NCBI GenBank assembly: GCA_964570685.1
Contig: CAZMZC010000058.1
Span: 1 to 16,536 of the forward strand
Origin: UBA1189 sp964570685
GTDB lineage: Bacteria > Bacteroidota > Bacteroidia > Bacteroidales > Bacteroidaceae
DNA: 16,536 nucleotides
Reading direction: 5' to 3'
Below, in pieces: positions 1 through 6,627 of this stretch (its first letter is position 1; each line of letters begins with the position of its first letter). The notes below the pieces were generated by a model, which saw only the letters and a program-made list of their open reading frames with translations, searched no databases and had not been told where the DNA came from. A program made the translations under genes and the position numbers.

Positions 1-2
1 AC

Positions 3-53
3 GAACTACTGCAAAGCTTGGCTTGGAATGAAGAGTTGCGGATTTTAGGATAG
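3..53 (+). CDS. possible 3' end of an unknown gene (partial)
   Basis: One frame stays open from the window edge to a TAG at 51-53 and reads ELLQSLAWNEELRILG, which has the composition of a normal protein C-terminus. It is only 16 codons and the rest lies outside the window, so no family can be named. The stop falls about 45 bp before the first copy of the direct repeat. The kinase-like gene downstream has the second copy about 40 bp after its own stop, so the two gene ends have a similar layout. This could equally be a chance open frame. Confidence 0.25.
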   Translation, partial: ELLQSLAWNEELRILG

Positions 54-97
54 AGTTATTACGATGACTTTTGTAAGGCACATTAGAGTAAAAACTT

Positions 98-186
98 CAC
101 AAAGTCTTCAAGAAATAGGCGCAGACGTATCTTGAAGGCTTTGTGGAGTTTGTTTATACAGAGTTTAGGAGTTATCCCAAAGTTGT
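98..186. repeat. direct repeat copy 1, with internal hairpin
   Basis: This ~89-bp stretch recurs at 1038-1126 with about 10 differences. It contains a near-perfect inverted repeat: ACAAAGTCTTCAAGA pairs with TCTTGAAGGCTTTGT around a 16-nt loop, with 14 Watson-Crick pairs and one G-T. The region from 139 to 168 is identical in both copies. The copy ends about 30 bp upstream of the promoter of the decayed kinase-like gene. Its nature is unknown; it could be a mobile-element relic, a 3'-UTR element or a duplicated gene fragment. Confidence 0.8.
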
Positions 187-216
187 CTATTACTTAATCT
201 CCGTTGTTTGGAGATA

Positions 217-248
217 TTTGGAAGTTAGACTAAAAAGTTATACCTTTG
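217..248 (+). promoter_or_regulatory. Bacteroidota-type promoter for the kinase-like gene
   Basis: TTTG at 217-220 is followed by exactly 20 bp and then TACCTTTG at 241-248, matching the Bacteroidota -33/-7 consensus (TTTG, then TAnnTTTG). Transcription should start near 255. The signal looks intact even though the reading frame downstream is broken. Confidence 0.7.
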
Positions 249-261
249 TTTCGCAATTTAC

Positions 262-998
262 TTAGATAAATATGCAGAACTATTCATCAGCGAAAAACTT
301 GTTTATAAACGATTTTCACCGCTCGAACAGTATGGCTGCGCAGCGGGAGGTACAACGCATGTCATTGCAACCCTACTCGCGGGAGCAGAAGTTGATGCAG
401 ATTCGTTCGCTCCGGGAATCTCGGACTTCAAAAGAATGTGCCAACGCGGAGAGGCGCAAGCTCTGAGGATAGAACAATGGGTCAAGGCTGTAGGTGTATG
501 GATTGACGGCATAGACGACTCGCTGGCTCATGTGCTGGGAGAGCGTATTGCCGAGGGTGTGAGGCTGTGGTGTATGACCATGGTGCCACGTTGATAAAAT
601 CCATCGGGCTGGATTATTTTGTAGAACCGGCATTGGCTCTTGACCGCATATCGCTGCATAATGCTTATTTCCCCGAGACATCGCTCACGGTGCTCGGATT
701 TGGTCGCGACATGGAAGGGGATTTCAAGATTGTCGTAGAGCAACCCTTCATCAAGGGAAATAGGATGAGTGATGAGGAGATTGCCACATATATGCAGTGC
801 ATGGGCTTTGAACTACGCAATCCCCACAATTGGACATACGCTACGCCTGAAATCTATTTGAGTGACATGCATGATGAGAACGTCATCCGTTCGGAAAGTG
901 GCAATGTGTTTGTCGTTGACTGTGATATACGCATCAATACTCCCGAGTTGAATAGTGGAGGTACACGTCAGTTGACCACAGAGGTGGAGTTCCGATAG
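262..998 (+). pseudogene. polyvalent-protein-type kinase domain protein, frameshifted and lacking a start codon
   Basis: Two reading frames together give one protein-like sequence. The first runs from about 262 (LDKYAELFISEKLVYKRF...) through QRGEAQALRIEQW and WIDGIDDSLAHVLGERIAEG to about 558. The second runs from 561 (EAVVYDHGATLIKSIG) to the TAG at 996-998. The join at 556-561 (GGTGTGAGG) needs one added base, so a one-base deletion is likely. The kinase-like features lie in the second part: a candidate ATP-binding lysine in TLIKSI, a hinge-like VEQPFI, the catalytic-loop motif DMHDENV (864-884) and the metal-binding VVDCD (912-926). From memory this matches the Bacteroidales family annotated as putative polyvalent protein kinase domain. 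The first frame has no ATG before 427; the ATG at 272 is in another frame and its ORF ends at 466. I infer an inactive remnant, unless a sequencing error or programmed frameshift explains it. Confidence 0.7.
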
Positions 999-1037
999 AA
1001 CTCAATGCCCAAACAAAAGTACACAATTGCAAGACCC

Positions 1038-1126
1038 CACAAAATCTTCAAGAAATAGGCGCAGACGTATCCTGAAGGCTTTGTGGAGTTTGTTTATACA
1101 GAGTTTAGAGGTTACCCAAAGGTTAT
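1038..1126. repeat. direct repeat copy 2, with internal hairpin
   Basis: Second copy of the element at 98-186, starting about 40 bp after the kinase-like stop codon. The hairpin is weaker here, with two mismatches in the 15-bp stem. In one frame (after a TAG at 1056-1058) it reads AQTYPEGFVEFVYTEFRGYP, and in the right-hand part of the repeat four of the differences from copy 1 are third-position changes, which hints at decayed coding DNA. The similarity fades after about 1126. Confidence 0.8.
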
Positions 1127-1218
1127 CTGCCGCTTCGTCCTTGCCATATCTTCGCCCAATCCCCAAGCCAGACGAAAAGAACGCAGCCAGGCTCCCCTTG
1201 CTGAAGAGTACAAGTTGT
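1127..1218. other. short stretch without a recognisable gene
   Basis: Together with repeat copy 2 and the 32-bp array, this belongs to a 353-bp gap between the kinase-like stop and the ATPase start. Short open frames exist on both strands, but none resembles a known protein or has a convincing start. Its GC content is higher than that of the A+T-rich stretch that follows, so it may be a remnant of a lost gene. Confidence 0.4.
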
Positions 1219-1314
1219 CATTTCGTGCATTAAAAATGAACGTGTTTTTCCATTTCGTGCACTTTGCGATGTAAATATTTTCCATTTCGTGCACTAAACT
1301 GTTGCACAAGTAAA
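1219..1314 (+). repeat. three short repeats at exact 32-bp spacing
   Basis: CATTTCGTGCA occurs at 1219-1229, 1251-1261 and 1283-1293, each copy beginning exactly 32 bp after the previous one. Units 1 and 2 also share the ending TTTTC. Thirty-two bp is close to three helical turns, so the copies lie on one face of the DNA. The third copy forms the imperfect palindrome TTTCGTGCACTAAA (1285-1298), a few bases upstream of the -33 element of the ATPase promoter. This is what repeated binding sites for a repressor or activator look like. The binding protein is unknown; the ATPase gene next door encodes no obvious HTH domain. Confidence 0.65.
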
Positions 1315-1332
1315 ATATATTGGTTATTTTTG
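1301..1332 (+). promoter_or_regulatory. Bacteroidota-type promoter of the DUF4143 ATPase gene
   Basis: GTTG at 1301-1304, a 20-bp spacer and TATTTTTG at 1325-1332 match the -33 and TAnnTTTG -7 elements. Transcription would begin near 1339, leaving a short leader of about 13 nt before the ATG at 1352. The repeat array abuts the -33 box. Confidence 0.6.
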
Positions 1333-1351
1333 GGCATTAAATCAGTGCGTT

Positions 1352-2623
1352 ATGGATATTAAGCAGATATTATACGACCAAAAGGAGGAAATCACGAATT
1401 TGAATACGAGTGATTTGTGTAATCGAGTGGAAGAAGGTTTGTTTGACTTGCAGAGCAGTTTGGCACAGGTGGTAATAGGTGTGCGCCGTAGTGGTAAGTC
1501 CACTATCTGTATGAAGGTGCTCAAGGAAAGTGGCGTGTCATTCGGATATGTGAACTTCGATGACGAGCAATTGGCCGGACTGAAAGTCGAACAGTTGAAT
1601 GATGTTCTGGAAGCGTTGTACAAGGTATATGGTGACATTACTCATGTGTTGTTTGATGAAATACAGAACATATCGCAATGGCCTCTGTTTGTGAATCGTC
1701 TGTTACGCCAAGGCTTGCATGTTGTGATGACGGGTAGCAACGCCAATCTGCTCTCGGGTGAATTGGCAACACATCTGACTGGGCGATATAATCAGATTGA
1801 GTTGTATCCATTCTCATTCCGAGAGTACTGCACGATACGCCAAATAGACACACAGTCGCTTTCTACCAAGGCCAAGGCTTTCAGATATACAGCGCTGGAG
1901 GAATATCTACGACAAGGCGGTTTCCCTGAGTTGCTTAAACTGAACAACCCTTATACCTACACATTGTCGCTTTTTAAGGCAATTATCTACAAAGACATAA
2001 GCAAACGATATAAGATAAAGCATGAGAAAACATTGGCCGATATTGCTAACAGCATGTTGGACCTATTCTGTCAAGAGGTGTCGTATGCTCAGATACAGAA
2101 GCAATTCGAACTGGGTTCATTACATACCGCTAAGAAATATATTCATTACCTACAGGAGGCCTATTTGTTTCGTCTTTTACCACTGTACACCTTCAAAAGT
2201 GACGAGAAGCAGTCTTTGCGCAAGTGTTATGCCATAGACCCTGCTTTTATTACCAATCATGAGGATTTCTTGCAAACGCCCAATTTGGGATGGAGATTAG
2301 AGAATGTGGTGGCTGTGGAGTTGATGCGCAGGATGAATAGTGAAATCGAACAATTGTTTTATCTGCGTAAGCACAAAAGTTTTGAAGTGGACTTTGTTCG
2401 TACTAAGATGGGCCACGTAGAGGAATTGATACAGGTGACGTACAATTTCCAGGATCCTACGGTCAAGTTGTATAATCGTGAAGTTGGTGGATTGCTCAAA
2501 GGTGCTGCATCAACCAAGTGCCAGAATCTTACATTGATCATGATGGACGGCGAGGAACGTGTTATTGAGCAGGACGGCTATACCATCAATTGTGTATTGG
2601 CAGTGAACTGGTTCTTGGGATGA
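1352..2623 (+). CDS. AAA ATPase with C-terminal DUF4143 domain
   Basis: A 423-residue cytoplasmic protein of the COG1373-type ATPase family, at normal full length. The Walker A motif is GVRRSGKST (43-51), Walker B is HVLFDEIQN (98-106) and a sensor-like TGSN lies at 127-130, followed by LTGRYNQIELYPFSFREY, a hallmark of the family. The C-terminal part (about 200-423) is the DUF4143 region, with helical HTH-like content (QIQKQFELGSLHTAKKYIHYL) and a restriction-endonuclease-like core: LENVVAVEL (316-324), FEVDF (344-348) and EELIQV (357-362). In the last motif Q361 stands where nucleases usually have lysine, so cleavage activity is doubtful. The biological role of these proteins is unsettled; they are often strain-variable and sometimes linked to mobile DNA or toxin-like functions. 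It has its own promoter with the 32-bp repeat array upstream. The gene after it begins 65 bp downstream and is unrelated. The family call is secure, the function is not. Confidence 0.88.
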   Translation: MDIKQILYDQKEEITNLNTSDLCNRVEEGLFDLQSSLAQVVIGVRRSGKSTICMKVLKESGVSFGYVNFDDEQLAGLKVEQLNDVLEALYKVYGDITHVLFDEIQNISQWPLFVNRLLRQGLHVVMTGSNANLLSGELATHLTGRYNQIELYPFSFREYCTIRQIDTQSLSTKAKAFRYTALEEYLRQGGFPELLKLNNPYTYTLSLFKAIIYKDISKRYKIKHEKTLADIANSMLDLFCQEVSYAQIQKQFELGSLHTAKKYIHYLQEAYLFRLLPLYTFKSDEKQSLRKCYAIDPAFITNHEDFLQTPNLGWRLENVVAVELMRRMNSEIEQLFYLRKHKSFEVDFVRTKMGHVEELIQVTYNFQDPTVKLYNREVGGLLKGAASTKCQNLTLIMMDGEERVIEQDGYTINCVLAVNWFLG

Positions 2624-2688
2624 GATGGATATTATCATCGATATTCCTGCAACACAATATATAACGATATATTCCGTTTATAGAGTGT

Positions 2689-4176
2689 ATGTCAAGATTT
2701 ATAAATAAGATAGGGGCTGTGTGTGTAGCTGCCGCACTGGTGGCAGGGATGGCTGCGTGCCGTGATGAGCGTGATTATAGTACCGACCCCTCGCATCGCC
2801 TTACCTTCTCGGCTGATACTGTTTCGTTTGATACCCTGTTTACAGAGGTGAGCTCGGCTACCTACTCTTTCCTCATATATAATAGGAATAGTCGTGATTT
2901 GCTGATTACGGATGCCCGCCTGGCAGGAGGGGGAGGCTCGCCCTATCGAATCAATCTTGATGGCATGGCCGGTACCTCGTTCAGTGACGTCACGGTGCGT
3001 GGGGGCGACAGCTTGTTTGTCTTCGTGGAGGTCACCGTCGACCCACGTGGCTACGACACTCCTTTTCAAGTGCGCGATTCTCTGCTGTTCACCCTTGAGA
3101 GCGGTGTTGCCCAGCAAGTGCAGCTGAGTGCCTATGGGCAAGATGCCACGGTGATACGTGGCCTTATAGTCGGTCGTGATACGCGCCTTACTGCCCGTAG
3201 GCCATACCTCGTGTATGATAGCCTGAGGGTAGATGAGGGGTGTACCTTGTATCTTGAGCCAGGCACTCGCCTCTATTTCAATGATAAGGTGGAGATGCAG
3301 GTGTATGGTCGCGTGGAGGCAATAGGTACGGCTGATATGCCCGTCGTCTTCCGTGGAGCACGCACCGACCATATGTTTTCTTACCTTCCCTACGACCGCC
3401 TTTCGGCTCAGTGGGGCGGTGTTACGCTACATGAGCCAAGCTTTGATAATGTCTTTGTGCATTGTGATATCCATAGTGGCACTTACGGTCTTCGTGTCCG
3501 TGGTAACGATATGAGCCATCATAAGCTGGTGATGCAGAATAGCCAGATACACAATGTAGATGAAGATGCGCTGCAACTTACGCTTAGCGCTGCATCATTC
3601 ACTAACAGCCTGTTTACGAATGCTAGAGGGCATTGCGTCAATATCCTTGGCGGACAGGCCACTTTCCTGCATTGCACCATGGCCAACTTCTTTCCTTGGA
3701 GTAGCGAACGTGGTGCTGCCGTGTATATCTCCAATTATCAAACCGATGAGCAGGCAATCTATCCTCTCTTCGGCGTCAATTTCATCAACAGCATCATCAC
3801 TGGCTCGAAGGATGATGAACTGCAAGGGCTTGTGCTGGAGAAGACTGATTCGGTGGACTATTCCGAGTATGCCCAATATGCCTTTGCGCACTCGCTCATC
3901 AACTCTAAGGCTGAGGCTCGTGAGCCCGATTCGCTACACTTTGCCCATATCGTGTGGGAGCATAAGGACAGCGCGGCCTATGCCCGCACCAACTTCCGCA
4001 CTATTGATCATGAGAATTTCGTTTACGATTTCCATCTCGACTCGCTTTCCGTGGCTCGCGGCATTGCTTCTGCTGAATATCTTGATATAGCTCCTTATGA
4101 TAAGGATGAGCAGCCACGCTCTGCAACTGAACCTGTATCTATAGATGCGGGTTGCTATCAATACATTGCTCCGTAG
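2689..4176 (+). CDS. beta-helix repeat lipoprotein
   Basis: A 495-residue secreted protein. It has a lipoprotein signal peptide with lipobox GMAAC and lipidated Cys24. The next residues, RDERD, are charged and partly acidic, which could act as a Bacteroidota surface-export signal. Residues about 35-150 look like an immunoglobulin-type domain (LTFSADTVSFDTLFTEVSS, VTVDPRGYDTPFQVRDS). From about 180 to 460 repeated short strands and turns (LYLEPGTRLYF, QVYGRVEAIGT, WGGVTLH, YGLRVRGND, CVNILGGQATFLHCTMANF) indicate a right-handed parallel beta-helix, as in polysaccharide lyases and adhesins. The end (IDAGCYQYIAP) resembles the usual last coil of such proteins. I see no recognisable catalytic residues, so a binding or structural role is as likely as an enzyme. 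No promoter of the TAnnTTTG type is visible in the 65-bp gap before it. It converges on the exchanger gene across a hairpin terminator. Confidence 0.8.
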   Translation: MSRFINKIGAVCVAAALVAGMAACRDERDYSTDPSHRLTFSADTVSFDTLFTEVSSATYSFLIYNRNSRDLLITDARLAGGGGSPYRINLDGMAGTSFSDVTVRGGDSLFVFVEVTVDPRGYDTPFQVRDSLLFTLESGVAQQVQLSAYGQDATVIRGLIVGRDTRLTARRPYLVYDSLRVDEGCTLYLEPGTRLYFNDKVEMQVYGRVEAIGTADMPVVFRGARTDHMFSYLPYDRLSAQWGGVTLHEPSFDNVFVHCDIHSGTYGLRVRGNDMSHHKLVMQNSQIHNVDEDALQLTLSAASFTNSLFTNARGHCVNILGGQATFLHCTMANFFPWSSERGAAVYISNYQTDEQAIYPLFGVNFINSIITGSKDDELQGLVLEKTDSVDYSEYAQYAFAHSLINSKAEAREPDSLHFAHIVWEHKDSAAYARTNFRTIDHENFVYDFHLDSLSVARGIASAEYLDIAPYDKDEQPRSATEPVSIDAGCYQYIAP

Positions 4177-4204
4177 TGCCCTTGGATGGTTGTTGCCTAA
4201 ATAA

Positions 4205-4231
4205 AATAGGCGCTCGGGACGAGCGCCTATT
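4205..4231. terminator. intrinsic terminator between convergent genes
   Basis: A perfect 12-bp inverted repeat (AATAGGCGCTCG/CGAGCGCCTATT) with a 3-nt loop lies in the 74-bp gap between the beta-helix lipoprotein and the exchanger gene. On the minus strand it is followed by TTTTAT, so it serves the exchanger gene best. On the plus strand the tail is poor in T. Confidence 0.8.
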
Positions 4232-4250
4232 ACAAACTTCTGACTGCTGC

Positions 4251-5243
4251 TTATTGGGCCGAGATAAGCCATGCTAGGTAGCCTCCATATATAAGAAGGA
4301 ATGTGATGGCATCGGCGCGGTCGAGCTGATTCTTCTTGAACGTAACGGCCGCCGCCATAAGTGCAAGGGCCGAGAATATCATCATGCCCCAGTCGATGAA
4401 GGTGATGTCGCCCATTGTGAGAGGCTGTATGGTAGAGCTTACGCCTAGGATGAGCAAGAGGTTGAAGATGTTGGAGCCTACGATATTGCCCAAGGCCATC
4501 TGCCCCTTGTTCTTGGTGACAGCTATTACTGACGATACCAGCTCTGGCAGTGACGTTCCACCGGCAACGATGGTGAGTCCGATGATGGCTTCTGATACAC
4601 CTAAGTCTTGCGCTATGTTTGAAGCTGCATCAACAAACATGTCGCTGCCAAGGACGAGGCCACCCAAACCGAAAACGATAGCCAATATACATACGAACAT
4701 TGACTTGTATCGTCCTGTCTCTACCGGTGCGGTCTGTATACCGTCGGGCAATTGCTCGCCATTTTGTATGGCTTGCTGCTGTTTCTTTTCGCTTCTCATA
4801 GTGCTCCAGAGGTAGATGGCAAAGATTACGAGCAATATCAAGCCATCAATACGTCCTAAGCCGTAGTTGCTGCGCCATACAATGCCCATGGCACACATGG
4901 CTACAACAATGACTGATACGCCTACGTTGAGCGGGATGTCGCGGTGGATATTCTCTCTCGTGTACTTGATAGGCATCATCAATGCGGTGACGCCCAATAT
5001 GAGAAATACATTGAAGATGTTGCTTCCCACCACGTTGCCAATGGCGATGTCCTCATGGCCGCCGATGGCCGAGATGGTGCTCACTACCAATTCGGGGGTA
5101 CTAGTTCCCATACCTACGATAGTGGCTCCAATAAGATACTCTGACAGGTGATAGCGGCGTGCTATGGCGGCCGAACCATCGACCAGCCAGTTGGCTCCTA
5201 TCACAAGCATAGCAAGGCTTACTACCAATAATACATAACTCAT
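4251..5243 (-). CDS. yrbG: Na+/Ca2+ exchanger, CaxA/YrbG family
   Basis: A 330-residue inner-membrane antiporter, full length, with about ten predicted membrane helices. The two halves carry the inverted alpha-repeats of the CaCA superfamily: GATIVGMGTSTPE (39-51) with GNVVGSNIFN (69-78), and GLTIVAGGTSLPE (222-234) with GNIVGSNIFN (252-261). Both conserved Glu residues (51 and 234) and the Asn residues of the ion site are present, so the protein should be active, exchanging Ca2+ (or a related cation) for Na+ or H+. A loop of about 30 residues (150-180) joins the halves. The ATG at 5241-5243 begins MSYVLLVV and leaves 67 bp to the small membrane-protein gene upstream, which may be co-transcribed. 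The symbol yrbG is used by family resemblance. Confidence 0.92.
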   Translation of the reverse strand: MSYVLLVVSLAMLVIGANWLVDGSAAIARRYHLSEYLIGATIVGMGTSTPELVVSTISAIGGHEDIAIGNVVGSNIFNVFLILGVTALMMPIKYTRENIHRDIPLNVGVSVIVVAMCAMGIVWRSNYGLGRIDGLILLVIFAIYLWSTMRSEKKQQQAIQNGEQLPDGIQTAPVETGRYKSMFVCILAIVFGLGGLVLGSDMFVDAASNIAQDLGVSEAIIGLTIVAGGTSLPELVSSVIAVTKNKGQMALGNIVGSNIFNLLLILGVSSTIQPLTMGDITFIDWGMMIFSALALMAAAVTFKKNQLDRADAITFLLIYGGYLAWLISAQ

Positions 5244-5310
5244 AGTCCTTTTCCTTTATAACTGATTAAAATGGTTAATATTTATATAATGTGTATTTTT
5301 ATTGTGTCGT

Positions 5311-5802
5311 TTAGCTCATTTTAACCCAATTGGTTTGGGCTTCATATCCATGGGGCTCATATTTGAGTAGTCGAGCGGCAGTGAATGCCTTATCTCTGGA
5401 CTCAAGCAGCTCGACAATCAGTCCGCCTGCGCTATCATTCTTGAGCGCTTTGATTCGTGCTGTGTTGCCTTCCTTGAGGCATTGGAGGATATCATTGTTG
5501 AGCGTATTGTTGAAGTAGTAGCTCTGCTTGTCTACAATGCTGCCCGTAGGTTTGTAGATGAGTTTCTTGTTGCCGATAACCATCTTTACAGCAGCCATTA
5601 TGGCGCATACCAGCACTAAGACTATCTGTATCATCCCTAAGGTGGTCTCTTTGTCTTCCTGTTGGCTGTAGATGACAAATAGAACAATGGCAATCAAGGC
5701 CCAAAGCAATGATTGGGGATTGATAGTGGACTTGGATTCTATGATGGATGTGGGGTAGGCTGTTGATACATTGCCATCCACCTCGTTTAGTAAGTTTTCC
5801 AT
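5311..5802 (-). CDS. unrecognised small two-helix membrane protein
   Basis: I do not recognise this family. Starting at the ATG at 5800-5802 (MENLLNEVDG) the product has 163 residues; upstream in-frame ATGs at 5850 and 5844 would add a lysine- and serine-rich stretch that looks less natural. Two hydrophobic segments, about 30-46 (SLLWALIAIVLFVIYS) and 53-77, form a hairpin in the inner membrane. The soluble C-terminal part (80-163) contains YKPTGSIVDKQSYYF and ends LLKYEPHGYEAQTNWVKMS. It lies between the secreted-protein gene (149 bp upstream) and the exchanger gene (67 bp downstream), all on the same strand, so an operon is possible, but no functional link can be read from the sequence. Confidence 0.65.
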   Translation of the reverse strand: MENLLNEVDGNVSTAYPTSIIESKSTINPQSLLWALIAIVLFVIYSQQEDKETTLGMIQIVLVLVCAIMAAVKMVIGNKKLIYKPTGSIVDKQSYYFNNTLNNDILQCLKEGNTARIKALKNDSAGGLIVELLESRDKAFTAARLLKYEPHGYEAQTNWVKMS

Positions 5803-5950
5803 ACTTTTACTTTTCTTTTTTGTTGTTGAAAATTTGTTGGACATAAGCATAAAGGTGTATGATGCCTATATGTCAATAGTGTATGTGGAATTACATACCT
5901 GCCTCATGGCCGAGTCCGGCATGAGGAATGATAGAGTATTGGAAAACTTG

Positions 5951-6400
5951 CTAACACCGCATTTGGCAACGGTGATAGATAAAGTAACCTGTGTGAAAGC
6001 GTTTCGAGGAAATCGTTTGCACCACAGTCCTGCTTTGATACAGTATGCTGTTGCTTTGTTCGCCCTGTGCCATGCTTTGGGAACGCACTATGCGTTGTAG
6101 AGCATCAATGATTGATGTAGGGCGCCTTGCCCCCTGTAGCATTATGGTTGCTGTTGGGGTGGCAAGACGATTGCTCGCTCGCTTGGCTTCAAGGATATTG
6201 TCAATAGGACTTTCTAATATAGGAATGTATTCGCTGCATTGAGCCTCGTGGCCCGTTGTCTGTATAGCCCTTTGGGTATCGTATGGCTGAACTTCTGGGG
6301 GAGGTGTCGCGCTGGCCCTACTTCCCATTCCTAAATTTAATAGGCATGACAGTAGGGCTACCCATATGTATATACCCGATTTGACGATACTTCTATCCAT
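5951..6400 (-). CDS. unrecognised small secreted protein
   Basis: A 149-residue product when read from the ATG at 6398-6400 (MDRSIVKSG). It begins with a clear signal peptide: positive residues, a hydrophobic core (IYIWVALLSCLLNLGMG), then a likely cleavage site after about Ala31 (SRASA, followed by TPPPEV). The mature part has no cysteine pair or domain that I recognise. An in-frame ATG at 6413-6415 exists, but the candidate -7 box at 6420-6427 would place the transcription start on top of it, which favours the inner start. The last third (TVVQTISSKRFHTGYFIYHRCQMRC) is compositionally odd, and a plus-strand frame overlaps it, so the C-terminus or the whole gene is less certain than its neighbours. 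Confidence 0.5.
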   Translation of the reverse strand: MDRSIVKSGIYIWVALLSCLLNLGMGSRASATPPPEVQPYDTQRAIQTTGHEAQCSEYIPILESPIDNILEAKRASNRLATPTATIMLQGARRPTSIIDALQRIVRSQSMAQGEQSNSILYQSRTVVQTISSKRFHTGYFIYHRCQMRC

Positions 6401-6419
6401 TCTTTGTATGTTCAATTTG

Positions 6420-6427
6420 CAAAGTTA
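6420..6427 (-). promoter_or_regulatory. candidate -7 element for the secreted-protein gene
   Basis: The minus strand reads TAACTTTG here, matching TAnnTTTG, about 20 bp before the preferred start codon at 6400. No TTTG is seen at the expected -33 distance, so this is a half-supported promoter. Confidence 0.4.
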
Positions 6428-6460
6428 GTGCAAAAAACGATATGCTTTGTGTCTTTTCAA

Positions 6461-6482
6461 TGGAAATTAATGGAAATTAATG
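6461..6482. repeat. tandem duplicate TGGAAATTAA
   Basis: TGGAAATTAA occurs twice back to back (6461-6470, 6471-6480) and is followed by a further TG. It lies in the divergent gap between the secreted-protein gene and the exporter operon, about 105 bp upstream of the operon's -7 element. It could be a pair of half-sites for a regulator on one face of the helix (10-bp period). Confidence 0.45.
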
Positions 6483-6585
6483 ATTCTTTCAGCTGCAAGA
6501 ATACGGCAACTAACAATAAAAGTTAAAGTTCCTCGTCTGTGCGGAAATTAGTTACTAAATAAATGAATATTTGTGTAAAAAGAAG

Positions 6586-6593
6586 TATTTTTG
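6586..6593 (+). promoter_or_regulatory. candidate -7 element of the exporter operon
   Basis: TATTTTTG fits the TAnnTTTG consensus and lies 35 bp before the first adaptor's ATG. A TTTG at 6570-6573 is too close (12 bp) to be a standard -33 box, so the promoter may be weak or depend on an activator. Confidence 0.5.
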
Positions 6594-6627
6594 CAACTGT
6601 ATATAATTTTTTGACTATTTTCCGCTA

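Noticed and set aside
272..466. A 64-residue protein starting at the ATG at 272
   Set aside because: The overlapping frame carries the recognisable family sequence (QRGEAQALRIEQW, WIDGIDDSL), so this frame is probably a shadow, although its ATG is well placed after the promoter.
98..1126. A composite transposon bounded by the 89-bp repeats
   Set aside because: There is no transposase frame between or in the repeats, and no target-site duplication could be recognised.
1219..1314. The 32-bp-period repeats as a small CRISPR array
   Set aside because: The conserved part is only 11 bp, the intervening sequences share sequence ends, and no cas genes are near.
3560..4090. A 176-residue frame inside the beta-helix gene
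   Set aside because: It overlaps a well-supported lipoprotein gene in another frame and has low-complexity Ser/Leu/Arg content typical of a shadow frame.
5771..6100. A 109-residue plus-strand frame over the secreted-protein gene
   Set aside because: The minus-strand frame has a proper signal peptide and a candidate promoter; this one has no start context and overlaps two minus-strand genes.
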